Origin: Sipunculus nudus
Taxonomy: Eukaryota > Annelida > Sipuncula > Golfingiida > Sipunculidae
Length of the DNA stretch: 64,000 bases
Direction of reading: 5' to 3'
NCBI GenBank assembly: GCA_026874595.1
Contig: CM049309.1
Coordinates: forward strand, 40,129,079 to 40,193,078
This document shows, piece by piece, positions 34,311 to 46,465 of this stretch; position 1 is the first letter of the stretch; each line of letters starts with the position of its first letter. The notes below the pieces were generated by a model that worked only from the letters and a program-made list of their open reading frames with translations, made no database searches and was not told where the DNA came from. Position numbers and translations under genes: made by a program.

Positions 34311-35655
34311 AACGATGATAGGATATAACAAGTTATATAAAAACTTTCACATTAGTGGTTTTATGTACAAAACGTAATGAATCACTAAGGACGTTGAAAA
34401 GGGGTCAACAAATTTGAAACCGTAGAAACACCTGAAGCCGGTACTTACTGGGAATCTGAACAGAAAAATAATGAAGATATTGAATCTATGACATAAATCA
34501 AATCCATGAAAAACTAGGTCCCGTTCAGATTGTATGATTTGTAATGATTTTATAAAAAAATAGATTATATAGAACCATGTGGAAACTTATCAAGATGACA
34601 CTCAGATATCACCTATTGCTAAACTATAAATCTGTATTCAAGCCCTGATGCTTGTATCAACATTCGTCTTGATCATTCCGATCTGATGAAACTAGTTCCA
34701 TCCGTTAAATTTTGATTAACCTTTTAAGCAAACAGACTTAAAATTAAACTAATTTTAACATCTTGCATCTCATAGTATCAAACAGGACATATTTGTCATA
34801 GGAAATAACGTATTTCGTAATCTTTCAATTAAAAATACCCATCCTGATCATCTCTCTCTGATTTCTGATCTTAGTGGCATATAATTGATTATTTTGCCCA
34901 AACTTAGCGCCAGTGAAATTGTTTAGGTTTTTGGATTTAATGTTGACCAAAAAAAAACCATGAAATATGTCTGTGTGAACGTCCTTATTAATTTCATACA
35001 TATGGATTAAGCCAACAATTTTCAAAATGCTAAAATTTCAGCATATATTCTAGTTTCAGTGAGTATATTCAAACGATAATAAGATTTGTTCCTAATGATG
35101 AGGTGCTTTCAAATTTGGGCCTGTATTTGCTTTAATTAACATTAACAATACCGCCTTTCATCTTGAATTCTCCCTCAAAACGTTTTGAGCGATGGCGTAC
35201 ACACCCTCAGATAAGTCTGACGAAGCAACCCTTTTCTTGGGTTTATTGTAAACTAGATATCTGCATTCCAGGGAATGCAAGTCTCCACCATATTCGCATT
35301 CACTTATTCGGTCCATATTCCCATGTTCATTCGTGCTGTTCAGCGACTGTACATTTTTGAGTATTGTTTAATTACCTTCCTGAATCAACACCAAAATCTA
35401 ATCGATTTTCCTTTTGCCCAATCCCGAAATTCGCTGAAAATTTATTGAGATTTCGTTCATGACTGTTGTGAGGTTGTGGACAAACACGCCTACACAAAAA
35501 AAAAACACGAAAAAGAATGAACGCATAAACTATTGGCAGAGACGCATGTTTATAACTCTGTGTGGGTGTAAGCTAGCAATGCCAATTATAAATGGGGTTT
35601 ACCTTTGTTTATAGAAGTTTTACTTTTGTCTTTTATAGTCTTGGTATTTTCACAA
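34311..35655. other. Non-coding, no recognised gene
   Basis: AT-rich interval with only short chance ORFs and no family exon. Confidence 0.5.
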
Positions 35656-35660
35656 ACGTT

Positions 35661-35739
35661 CACGCGATACCCGCTCTGCTCCTCAGCTATATACATCTTG
35701 AATCTACATGCCCTCTCTACTCGACTTTTGGGCCGCAAC
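35661..35739 (-). pseudogene. Ectodomain exon scrap of a receptor copy
   Basis: The minus strand reads RPKSRVERACRFKMYIAEEQ then SGYR, matching [20 protein letters not shown] then SGYG of gene B. Only the segment joining the lectin-like and CUB-like parts survives. Flanking sequence is not recognisably ectodomain. Confidence 0.7.
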
Positions 35740-37431
35740 AGCCTCTTTTTTGTGGCTTTAAACCATTTTTACCGGCAAGGACCCCTTCCATTCAGGATCT
35801 GAGTATTTATTTTAAGATTTTCTTTTTAGACTTCCTGGGTTGGACCCTCCCTTTTCTAAAATCTTGCATCTGCCCCTGAAATCTTACATACGGTCACGTA
35901 CTATCAGGATTCATATTGCATTTGTTTGACAAACGGCTATCTATTTAAAAAGATTGAACTGAAAAGTTTAATGCGGTTCCTAAGACAACTATGGACCAAA
36001 ATGATATTTCATCCCCGTGACGTTAAGCACATTCATCGTGCCCCTGCATGATTTTGGTTGTATTTTGTTTCTATACAATCGCAATATAATTGGATTATAG
36101 AAGAAAATGGAATTATAGAAGAAGATAAATCTAGTTGGGTACAGATTTATTAACATATGAAGCTTACGAAACATAAGAAACGCTTGAGATAAAAAAGAAA
36201 ATAGTTCCTTACCCAACCTCTTTGGGCCCTAGGTGCTCAGTGAACCAAATAATGCACGGGTGTGATATGTCTGTGCGTCGGACCCAAGTAATCTCGAGAT
36301 CAGCTACGTCATGGCTCATACAAACGCACTTGAAAACGAATATATAGCAGTTGAAAATGATGACGCATTATACCAAAGCTACTTAACCTGATGTTAAAAC
36401 AGGTCATGATAATAGCATTCAGGGTGAACTGTCATGACTAATATTCCAGATAAAATATTTTCTAGATGATATGAACTAAATAAAATGAAAAACACGCACG
36501 TGATGGATACATCTGATTTTTATTCAACAAGAGAATACTTTTTAAGGAAGCGCAAAAAAAAAAAAAAACATCCAGACCATTTTTTTTGTTTACGCAAAGT
36601 GTCCCTACAATACCACCCACTCACAAAGTGACATCGAAAACGTGAAATGTATGTATTCTCAACTCTCTTCAAACGGATTAAAACAAACTAGTGTGTTTTA
36701 AGGATATGCAATACTTAAAATATTAATGTACAACTTATGTGCACTGATTATTTCCTACTTGCTGCAAAAAATATATGCAAGTTTTAGCGTACTTAGAAAA
36801 CTCAGACATATACAATTATTAGGATATATATCTTGTTTACAGTGATGATTTCAGTATATTGTAGCTTTTAATGAAAAGTAAAATCACATTGTATACACCA
36901 GTAGTTCGTGAGCTGAACATATATTTAATGGTAAATTGTTGATAAAGGATATCCGAGACAGACGTTATAAAACATATACACAAGGAGCATCTATTTCTGG
37001 AAATCTGAACAGTGAAGTAATTGGGCTATTTTAGCATTATATCTAGGAAAATAATAAAACTACTGTTCGGGTGAAACAACCCGCCTTTCAATCAGACCGC
37101 CATGATCTTATCAAACAATAATGCATTAGGCCAATATATAATATCTACTAGCAGATCAAGATGAAATCCCAGATTTCAATGAAATTCCATAACATTCAAA
37201 CGTGATTACGTACTGAGATTATTTGCACCTTTCTAACCATCGTTTACTAAATTGCTCCACAAATCATGTGAATTGCTGTATTGGATTAGTTAAAAAACAG
37301 ACCATATTTAAATCTTAGATAAACTAAAAACGGGGTATCTACAAATATCTAGACGGTCCATTAAAAAGATCATCCAAGCAGACACTCCGGCATCATATAC
37401 ATAATTTTATTCTTTCATTTTCGCATAAGAG

Positions 37432-37479
<48 letters not shown>

Positions 37480-37590
37480 AGTTGTGTCCACATAAGTAAA
37501 GTGATCTTGTGGCAAACACGGTTAGCACATAGATATAAATATTTCTACAACTTCATATTTTTACCAAAGGTTATGCAATAAAATAGGTAG
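35740..37590. other. Non-coding, no recognised gene; (CT)n at 37436-37475
   Basis: Downstream region of gene C. It holds a 40-bp (CT)n microsatellite and no recognisable exon. Confidence 0.5.
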
Positions 37591-37596
37591 TTTATT
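37591..37596 (-). promoter_or_regulatory. Candidate polyadenylation signal of gene C
   Basis: AATAAA on the minus strand about 180 nt downstream of the stop codon. Confidence 0.4.
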
Positions 37597-37774
37597 TGTC
37601 ATAATAATGGAAAGTATTGTATACCTGATCCAACAACTGTTAATAAATTTAGAATGATCCTCCACGGTACTTAAATCTTAATTAATTTGTCAAAAAAAGT
37701 GTCGATTTTTGATTATTTTATACACGTCACTACAGCGAAACGGAAGTCTTGAGAGATCACGTGGCTGTGGTAGG

Positions 37775-38417
37775 TCACGTGACTATTAATGAGCATCTGT
37801 GCCACTCAGGACACTGAGTGGTGACGTACACGCTCCGGTCCTCAGATGTGTCTGATGAAGCTGCCCTTTTCTTAGGTTTATTAACTTCAGCATACACGGG
37901 ACCAACTTCCAGTATATCGGGAGAAGCTTTATTAACTTGAGCATAGACAGGACCCCCAGTTTGTTTATTAACTTGAGCGTATATATATATGGGACCCGTG
38001 TCAGGCTGATCAGGAGAGATCGTATCACTCTGATTCCCGACGACAGCTTTCGCTTTTTTAACTTTAGTGTACAGAGGCGCTTGCTGTGTCGATTCCGTCT
38101 GCTCACGTAGATCATTTGATGTGGAGTTAGAAGTACCGGATATGTCAACATCCATGTATTCCCGCTCTGCAGCTACGAATGGACCTGGATTTGATCCAGC
38201 AATAATCACGTCTGATATCCCAGAGCACATTTGATTTTCTACGCATGCGTACTGGTAGGTATCATCTGAGCTTCCGGTGGCTCCGGCGTGAACTGTTTCG
38301 TACATTACTTCCGCCTGGTCACCACCAGAGTTGCTGTTCACTGCTCTGAATGATATATGTGGGGGCTGGTAGTTCACTCCGGGGGCAGGGTCGTATTTTC
38401 TGCGAGGTTTCCAACAC
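37775..38417 (-). CDS. Gene C tail exon: YxxV-motif cytoplasmic domain
   Basis: Begins after CATCTTAG|G and reads [20 protein letters not shown]. Tyrosine motifs: NYQPP, VMYETV (ITIM-like), QYACV, EYMDV, PLYTKV, IYIYAQV, PVYAQV, PVYAEV and SVYVTT. Only three repeat units are present (five in B). There is a C-only insert of about 45 residues between QYACV and PLYTKV carrying EYMDV. The C-terminus (EWHRCSLIVT) differs from B's GTDAH because the frame is read differently over the shared GAGTGGCAC segment. This suggests a terminal frameshift that lengthens or alters the end. Confidence 0.82.
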
Positions 38418-39926
38418 CTAAGATGAAACACGCCGACAACTCACAGAAAAGTCAAAATTTTCCTGTTACCAAATGTAATCACATATACTGGTAAACAACA
38501 GAACGTTAAGACTAGCAGAGTGACACACGAACAAGAAATTCAGCGCCATTATTAATGTATCTGGGTTTATGTGCCTGCAGATAATCAAGAGACTAATGAA
38601 CATTACAATCCGTTACGTATTCTTTCCAGCAGAACTTACAATTAAAAAACTCGAAAAACAAACGGACAGTGTGTATCTATGTAATTAATTATTGTTGCTG
38701 TGACTGTTACATTGTTAACTCGTACATACTGACCTGTGGTACAGGAAGTATGATCCAGCTACAGCGGCCACTAATATCACAGTCACCGAAAGTAAAACCA
38801 GCCCAATAACCAGTCCTAGAAAATTTTTATTAATTATTCATTAATTATATTTACTACTGCTGTAATTATTATATTTATTTTTATTGTTTATATGATTTAA
38901 TTTTAATAGGCATTAAAATAACATATGTTTGAAAAGGTTGTTCTAAACATTTAGTCTGTAAAACATATAGTCATATGAGTATTCTTTCATACAGAAATAA
39001 ACTAATCCATGTCAGTCTTCAACAGTAAGATAATGGACCTAGGATCAAAATTTAAAGTCAACGAACAATATTTGTATCAGTCATAATACCTTTAAAAGCA
39101 ATGACAATATTGTGTTTGATTTCGAAAAGTTTTAAATTATAAAACTGCTCCCGGGAACCTGGAAGCGACGTACTTGGTGCAGAGACAGCAATCTTAGAAT
39201 TATTAGGAGGCATTACAAGAAAGTAGTCCATTTAATGGTCTAGAACCGTGCATTCCCTGCAGGTCACGTGCTTTAAAGCAGATATTACAAGAAAGAGTTA
39301 GAAGTCTCCAATCTACACAGGTGACGATTTTCGGGACAAGTACAACAGGAAATAACAAACATGGGAAACGTCCCACAGGTAATGAATAATACATCAAATA
39401 TATCGAATTATCAAAGCCTGCGAGTTGTAAGGTGTAATTACGATTACAACTGAGAACTAAATGTATTGTGCTTGATACAACTTTGGTATTCAAGTCCGGG
39501 CTATTAGTTTGTTGCCCTCTTTATGTTAGAGAGTGGTCATTAGTCTAAGCAAACAGTTGATGCATTGAAAACTTTAAAAACAAGATGTTTGATTGAGTCA
39601 TTTTGTGATATTTGTGATATATTTTACCAGAATTCCGTTGATCTCCAGCTTGTCCTTTTCCTGTTGATAAACCAGACGTGTCATGAACGGTGCTCTCTAT
39701 ACAAAAAAATTATCTTCTCATGAATTCATGCAATGACTTTTAATTACCATGACTGATTTTAAAGCTGTAACTTAATAAACGCGAGATGAAACACTTAAGA
39801 CGAGAAAAGAGGGGAAAGCTCTACCTGTGTGTGTTGAAACTGTTTTTGTGTTTGTCAGGTTATGTATTCTAGCTGTAGTCTCGAAATGATATGTTGTATA
39901 ATCTTTCACAAACGGACCTGGGGTAT

Positions 39927-39980
<54 letters not shown>

Positions 39981-42092
39981 ATTAACATACCATGCATGTG
40001 CGTGTCTCAATAACTAAATATGCACATAATTATAGATATAATATAGACACTGAGTATATTAAAGTAATCATACAAATTATGATATCTGTAATTATGATGG
40101 ACAAATCTGTCATGGCAGCCATTGCACAGTTTCAAAATCATCGAAAAAGCAACAGATTTACGCCTCATGTCCTAATTTACTTAGTTATTTTATGTAGACT
40201 TTGCAACTGAATATATCTTTTTTAAATTGCAAGGAATGTATTGTATGAAATAGAAAAGTGTTTGCTTTTCCTGTATTAACATATGAAACTGTTCACAGTG
40301 GAATAACATATATATTTCTTGGGTCCTTATCTCAGTCTGCATGCGTATTCAATTACTGTGGTATTTATAACTTGGTATTTTACAAGTGACTCTATCATAG
40401 GTGTTCACATATATATTTTTTTATATATCACATATTTGGTAAAGATTGCTCTTTTTCATCCGTTACATAAACAAGTAACACTGAATTGTTTGAATGGAAA
40501 TATAGAATTTTTTTTTTTTTTTTTTAAATTAACACAGGAAGAGAGTATGCATTGTCGTGTTCATTTTAAACATAACTCAGTTATCATGAACCTACCTGTA
40601 TAAAGCCAAGAAACCCTTCGTAAAACCTCATTTTCTGTTGGTATCTGATCCAAGAGGTCGTAGTTATCTTTTTCTCTATTGGTAGTTTAGTGTTACCGTC
40701 ACAAAGTATTGTCTTGTCGATTCTGACATCGAAAAAGCAGTCAAGTATGGTCAACTTTATTGCCATCCTTTCTTGTAGCTCGAACTTAAATCCACAATAA
40801 CTTGGAGTTTCCGCGGAGGGGTAGTTTTCATTAGCGATGACGCCATACCCGCTATGCTCGACAGCTAGGTTTATTAGAGATTCACATCTCCTGTGCACGT
40901 CAGCTTTCGGGATGCACTTCACGGTTACATCCACTGTGTAAATAGGTCTCTTCGAAAGACAATACTCAGTTTTCTTGAGCCGACAATAACTGTTGAAGTT
41001 GCATATTTTATTCAATAGTCCTATACCGAATTCCTGACACGGATGGGTCCCTTCGTGAATCGTTTTATACTTGACCTCCGTGACAACAACCACTTTCCCT
41101 TCAGTGCATGAGATAGGTTCTCCCTTGCCAGTCAATCTTACTTGTACAGCTTGCGAAAAGATATTATGCGAAAAAAATCTTATTGCAATTAACATTAAAT
41201 ACTGTTTCTCTGTGAATAATGATATAATCATTATTTTTTTCAAAAGTGTGTTTAACCTATATTAGTATATTTTAATGCTTGTTGGATTTCAGATAACCAT
41301 TTATGCATTTTATACCTTTTTGGGCATCTGTTTAGGCTATAATAGCCAATTTTAAGAAAATAACATCATAATTAAATGTGTTCTTATTAATTAAAGATTT
41401 GTACATGATGATGTTTGTTTTCCTGGATAATTCAATTAGGTAACTCGCATTCAGAAGCAACCTTTTCCATGCAACCGATAAGGTTTATCTTGTGAAAGGG
41501 TTTAATGGGTATAACGGTTCGACAGTCGACCAAGGAAGTCATGTCTTACTGGCCATGAGTATTTTTTAAGCTACTCAACAAACATTGTTTTTTGTACTGA
41601 TGATAATAATATACCCACACACCCATTGGTACACGGGCAGATTTTCTTTCATCTTCGGCTACATATACTTAATTATTCCTATAACGACTCATACATATAT
41701 ACCGTATATCCTGGTACAAACCAAAAGTAAATGCTACTCTGTAAACTCAAGTACGTTTGCGCTATCATCAGATAGCAACACGACAGATGGTTTAGTCAAA
41801 ATTTCAAAATTTTGTGTTGGTTATTGTTTACAGCCCCATACATAGCCCCAGAGAATAATTACCCTTGTGCATAATTAAACTTCGATTAAATTCAATAACC
41901 CTGCACAACATACTCTATACAGGGCGTAATGGACAATTATCAACAAATGAACCACCAAACATTTGTGCCGAAACACTTATATCCAGTTAAATGCCATTAG
42001 TAACACTTACGTTCCGGGACGTCTTGCTGGCTAAATTGCACAAACAACAAACGGATCACCAAAACCTGGATGAATCCTTCCCTTGCCGCCAT
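37775..42092 (-). CDS. Receptor gene C: lectin/CUB-like type I membrane protein with YxxV tail
   Basis: Six exons on the minus strand: 42011-42092 (signal peptide), 40592-41149 (ectodomain), 39825-39917 and 39628-39696 (stalk), 38734-38815 (transmembrane), 37775-38417 (tail). Joined, they give 1527 nt, an open frame of 508 aa plus stop, with phases 1,1,1,1,2. Layout: signal peptide about 1-28, ectodomain to about 213, stalk 214-267, membrane span about 269-291, tail to 508. The ectodomain donor is the weakest point. GTTCAT at 40591 keeps the family phase, whereas the stronger-looking GTAGGT at 40595 would put the next exon into a stop. The stalk differs in sequence from gene B's array. It is the best-supported complete gene in the window. 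Function inferred: surface recognition with tyrosine-based signalling. Confidence 0.8.
38734..38815 (-). CDS. Gene C transmembrane exon
   Basis: An 82-nt exon, acceptor TTCTAG|GACTGG and donor CACAG|GTCAGT. It encodes [20 protein letters not shown] then SYFLYHR. Same length and phases as in gene B. Confidence 0.88.
39628..39696 (-). CDS. Gene C stalk exon 2
   Basis: A 69-nt exon between TTGTATAG|AG and TTCTG|GTAAAA, phase 1-1. It encodes ESTVHDTSGLSTGKGQAGDQ then RNSG. Hydrophilic, with Ser/Thr/Gly; links stalk 1 to the membrane span. Confidence 0.78.
39825..39917 (-). CDS. Gene C stalk exon 1
   Basis: A 93-nt exon between ATACCCCAG|GT and CACACAG|GTAGAG, phase 1-1. Reads GPFVKDYTTYHFETTARIHN then LTNTKTVSTHTG, with one N-glycosylation sequon (NLT) and many Thr. 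A homologous, open exon survives in copy D at 48775-48870. Confidence 0.78.
39930..39977. repeat. (AT)n microsatellite
   Basis: AT run directly upstream of the stalk exon 1 acceptor of gene C. Confidence 0.95.
40592..41149 (-). CDS. Gene C ectodomain exon: SUEL-lectin-like plus CUB-like
   Basis: Acceptor TTCGCAAG|CT at 41151-41150. Sequence opens VQVRLTGKGEPISC and keeps all ten cysteines of the family. The first half runs KVVVVTEVKYKT, HPC, GLLNKIC, SYC, EYC, and VTVKC. The second half runs GYGVIANENYPSA, SYCGFKF, LTILDC, ILCD and ends EGFLGFIQ. SUEL-like and CUB-like assignments rest on cysteine order and on the GxIANENYP...GFxxx framework. The long spacer of AT-rich intron between this and stalk 1 has no other exon. 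Confidence 0.82.
42011..42092 (-). CDS. Gene C signal-peptide exon
   Basis: ATG at 42092-42090. Encodes MAAREGFIQVLVIRLLFVQF then SQQDVPE, ending in phase 1 at C|GTAAGT. The GFIQ core aligns with B and G. Upstream sequence (42190-42280) recurs at 50430-50520 in front of decayed copy D, marking a shared 5' flank. Confidence 0.8.
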
Positions 42093-42199
42093 CGCTTGTA
42101 ACGTAATGTCGGGTAAAATAAAGTGACGTGGTGACAGGCCTGGCTCTTGTGAGTTTACTTTGCATATTTCCGGGTTTATTTTTGTACTCTTGTCACTAT

Positions 42200-42290
42200 C
42201 AAAGTGAAAATAAACACGCCACTTGAGATAGTTACCGTCTCTGCCGCAAGGTGGCACTGAACTACCAGCTAAAACAATGAAATCTGAACT
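42200..42290. repeat. Conserved 5' flank of receptor copies C and D
   Basis: Phrases AAATAAACACGC, GAGATAGTTACC and TCTCTGCCGCAAGGTGGC are shared with 50430-50520. The duplicated block continues leftward through 42300-43050, matching 50520-51280. Promoter elements may lie here, but no specific factor site can be assigned. Confidence 0.6.
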
Positions 42291-43840
42291 TCGACTAATT
42301 TGGCTTGTCGGTAATTATGTATATGAAGCTCAGAATGTGTACGTACCAATCACAATACAGAAATAACTTTAAATGAAAATAAACCTTGGGGTTAACAGAT
42401 TCCTTAGTATTTCTTGCCAGGACGTACGCTAGGTTTAGGGAATAGTAACCCATTCCATTAAACAATGCTCTTTCGCATTTTCATTGTTTTTTTTAAATCC
42501 CCGTCTCAGACTTATTTATGTTTACTATATTCCAGTGTATCTTTAAACTCGGATCTTTGAGGAACGTACATCACAGGAATAGCATATACATGTATAACTA
42601 TATAACATATAGGCTAAAACTTGTGTAATTGGCACATTGGCGCAATTCGCGGCCTGTGGTCTGCGTACAATTTCACCAGACTCATTTCTCTTTTAATTTC
42701 GTTTTTTTTATATACATGCCTACCACGTTTCAGTCCTATCACAGTAATAATGTACTCCTCCCCCAGGTTTCACTGTCAGTAACAACCCTTTTCTTGTTGT
42801 GGATCATTTCTCGGATCTCAAGATTTTTAATTTTTTTCTCTTCCCTCCGAATCTGCATCTTCCTAACAATAAAAACTTAAACATCGTTTTTGACAAATAC
42901 TGTACACAAAGAAAATATATTTATTGGTCTTTATTGAATAAGACCGTCGACCAGCTTCGTCATCGGCCGGAATACTCAACAGTTCTATGATTAATTGTTT
43001 ACCTAAAAGCTTGTTTAAACAAATTTCATGCGTAAGGCTTTATTCAATGTGGGTTTGCTTTATATTAAATCATCATGGAAGTTTAGCTGTTTTTCCGATT
43101 TCCATTGAATGGAACTATCATGCTTCTAATTGTTAGTTTGCACAAGTGCCACTACATGCCAATTATTTGATATTGGGATATACGCGAAATGTCAGTGTCA
43201 CAAATACAACATTACCTAGTTTGTTAAATATGATGGCGGATCCTTGAGATGCTGAAATTTATATGATGTATTATTTTTATTCGAACCTTTAATTTTGAGT
43301 GATAATATCTATAATTCAAAACTAATGTCAGCAAAATTTTAATATAGAGCACAATATCCATAATCCTAATATTTTCATTTTAGACTTTACAAAAATTTCC
43401 TTTAAGAAAAAAAAAATTTTTATACCACGTGCCACTTCTGAAAGATCTAGCTTCTCAAGCGACGAGCATCAGAACACATCATAAAACAACATATGAACAA
43501 ATGTACCGATTCCAAATGATTTTAGTGGTCCGAAGCCGCATCTCACAATATGCGACACGTTTAAAGTGATGGGAAGTTCAGCACATGTCAAAATATATAC
43601 TTTCTCTAGTGCATGTGTGTATTTTTCTCTTGTTCTATGTCCAATATTGGTGGATCTTCGCCAATTTAATTTTTCTGTCCTGAGACTAAGGGTAGTCCAT
43701 ATAAAGGAATAGGAAAATATTAGAAAATATGTCACGACTTATAGGTCCTGATAGTGCTCAATACTTGTTTATTTATAATGACTAAATTGTGTTGCTAGAA
43801 AATCCTATTAGTTATATTTATTGAAAATGATGCATACCTT
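42291..43840. other. Duplicated non-coding flank, no recognised gene
   Basis: The part to about 43080 is paralogous to 50520-51290. The rest has only short chance ORFs. Confidence 0.5.
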
Positions 43841-43852
43841 GTGTATACTCAG

Positions 43853-44875
43853 CACGAGTGGGTTATAATGCAACTTGGCTCATTTAAATGCAAATACTTC
43901 AAATTAATCAAATATAAATTCAATGCGAATTGAAATTTTCAAATACAAATGCAATAAAATACATCAAATTCAAATGCAAATGTATTTGCAAATGCACTGA
44001 CAAATTCACTTGCATTTGAACTCTTTTTGGTTACAAAACATACAAATGGAATTGGCTTTCCGTAAATATTATGATATATTCTGTCAAAATTAATGCGTAC
44101 TATACTGCTTACAATAAGTGAGTTATAAGAACAATAAGTTCAACATTATTTATTTCCAGTACGATCATTATTATTACAACATAAACCCAAGTTCTGGAAG
44201 GTTCATTTTCACTAAAGTTTAACACAGTATCTTTCCCATTTAATTGCACATTTCACACAATGTCCAACATAAAATTAAATGAACAACATCAGCTTCAAAA
44301 GGAGAAAGTAAGGTTAAAATAATCCCAAACACAACAAATATTACAGTAATGTGTGGTGCAATTTAGCATAATTAAATACGAACAGTTCAAATACTATAAA
44401 ACCATTAATAAATATATGTAATATATATATATTATGTCCACAGGTATGTCTGAATTCACATAACAGCATCAGTAACTATTTACATCCGGTGCCTTTTACA
44501 TCTGGTGTACATCAGCATCACCAATTATTTATTATCAAATTAAAATGTTTTGAAGTTTTAATATCGGCATCAGCTAAATAAATATCTATGCATCATCACA
44601 TTACATTAACAGAATGATCTACACATGAATTACAGTGATCACATACCCTGCATGATTGCTAGCCTTGGTCATACACCGTGACCTGTACAAACTACTTATG
44701 TCATTTGTAGTCATCACAGAATTGCTCAAATACAAGTTAAACCGTAAAGCATTTTTTATGGATATAAGAGAGCATTTTATAGATTGCATCTGCAAATCAA
44801 AAGATTCACACTTTGCATTTAAATGCAAATACAAATGCAAAGCTACTGGTAGTTCTGCAATTGAACCCAGCCCTG
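43853..44875. mobile_element. hAT-like non-autonomous element, copy 1
   Basis: The left end CACGAGTGGGTTATAA and the right end TTGAACCCAGCCCTG are inverse-related, with flanking 8-bp repeats ATACTCAG (43845-43852) and ACACGCAG (44876-44883), 6 of 8 matching. Many ATGCAAAT/ATTTGCAT motifs cluster near both ends (43880-44030 and 44790-44850), like the subterminal transposase-binding repeats of hAT elements. No transposase. It is the duplicate of the element at 51353-52518. Confidence 0.65.
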
Positions 44876-45065
44876 ACACGCAGAGGTACAACTGACAGTA
44901 GCCAGTTAGTTTATGAATCGTATGGGAAACACAAACATACAAATTGAATAGTATAAACTATTGAATTCATGCCTCGAGTGTCACGATTGATCGAAATCTC
45001 AGCGTTGTTGTTACAGCATTATATCAGGCAATTCTCGATTTGATTATTGTTAGTGTTGTTCAGAT

Positions 45066-45150
45066 TGTGTTCAGAAACCAGGACACAGTTGAAGCTGCCA
45101 ATAGTATCACAAACACATAGATTAACGTCAGCCTGATCACTAGTTTATTA
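45066..45150 (-). pseudogene. Transmembrane exon remnant of receptor copy D
   Basis: Minus strand reads LVIRLTLIYVFVILLAASTV then SWFLNTI and a stop. It aligns with [20 protein letters not shown] of gene B. An Arg in the membrane segment and the lost acceptor and donor show it is decayed. The tail exon that should follow is missing because the hAT-bearing block begins near 44930. Confidence 0.7.
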
Positions 45151-45236
45151 TGGTAATCATTATATGTAGGCCCGATTATGAAAATAACACACTAATAAAG
45201 TGAATTTTCCTGAAAAAGGGCTGTACCACGAACCTT

Positions 45237-45480
45237 ATGTGGATTAATTCACTGCTGATGCGGTTATATCTGATGATACAATTAAGAATAGGAAATTTCA
45301 AAGCAAGATTGTTTACAATATTGGTTTATTTTCTGAGCATAATTAATAGTCCCTCGGATATTATCATTCGTGGAGGCAGGAAGAAAATGATATACATACT
45401 GTTCTCGTTTATCCGCCAAACTCGCTATCTATCCGCTATCCAACATTTTGCAACATTTTGCGCCAGTCCATCCCTTAGAG
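45237..45480 (-). pseudogene. Conserved pre-TM segment of copy D
   Basis: Homologous to 54836-55060 and partly to 56150-56290, each lying just 5' of a TM remnant. The copy at 54836-55114 is open for 92 codons; this one is broken. Likely a decayed stalk exon with flank of the D/E/F subfamily; identity unresolved. Confidence 0.5.
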
Positions 45481-46380
45481 CAAACGGATGAGGCGTAAAT
45501 AGACCGACCATATAACATCCCTTGAGGCATTCAAGGTTCTACTAACAGTCTTGAATCTTTTGAAAGCTCTGTGCATATTTATGAGTCGGACATTGATGAT
45601 TGTACCCAACTGGAAAAAAAAGATAATGTCACTCAGGTCAGAGGAGAGCAAGAAAGCTATGATCACTGGATTAATGTATTATTGTGTGTTAATTCATATA
45701 CATACACGTGTAACACCAATATTAAGTTAGCATTATAGCCAAATATCTTTTGAACATGACCCCGACAATCTCGATGACTCGTCACCCTCGACTATGGCCA
45801 ATATTTTTTCTTGATCACGAAATAGACAAATCAACGGGAGTAGACTAGAGTATGTAAAGAAATATGTATTAAAAATGCATATATATTTACATTACTTCTT
45901 ATCAAGAATTAGGAGGTCCAGATAATTATGTATATTTCTGTGAGAACAAACGTGCTCATGTTGTCTGTAACAATAATAGTTTTTATCAAGTCGTGCGTTA
46001 GAATGGAGAGGATAAGCAGAGAAAGGTGCATAACCTCAAATAAATACTTAATATGGATAATTGTTAAAATATTTTTGATGTGTGTAAAATTCCCCAATGA
46101 AATGTGTATAATGTGGGTAAATGAATCGTTTGCAATGTGGGAAAGTTAAATAATTGTGTAATGTTGACCAATGACATGTGTGTAATATCGGCAAAAGAAC
46201 ACAAGCTGTCAGTATTTCACATGTTAAGGGCAGCATAATGGAATAAAACTATTCTATTAAAAAATATATATTTCCTTCTCATAGAATTTATATTTTAATC
46301 TGCCAATAAATCATATATGGCTGGCCTAGATGAATTATTTGAAATATTCCGACATGATTAATTTAAAATCAGGGTGCAAA

Positions 46381-46465
46381 CTTACTGTTTTTCTGATGAA
46401 GCAGAATCATATTCATTTCCTTCGCCATCCTTTCTTGTTCATCATCGGATGTTTTAGGAGTTCTG
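46381..46465 (-). pseudogene. Possible small exon of copy D (DEQERMAKEMN)
   Basis: Minus strand reads TSDDEQERMAKEMNMILLHQ followed by a GTAAGT donor. A paralogous exon with a stop lies at 57832-57900 (GDEHERQEE, donor AAAG|GTAAGT). Conservation of the donor in both supports an exon. The acidic, helical sequence is unlike the other stalk exons. Confidence 0.45.

Noticed and set aside
37786-38151. 121-codon minus-strand ORF inside the gene C tail exon
   Set aside because: Alternative frame over the YxxV repeats; the 218-codon frame is continuous with the TM exon.
44619-44942. 107-codon ORF inside hAT-like copy 1 as a transposase
   Set aside because: No transposase motif; the frame is not preserved in copy 2.
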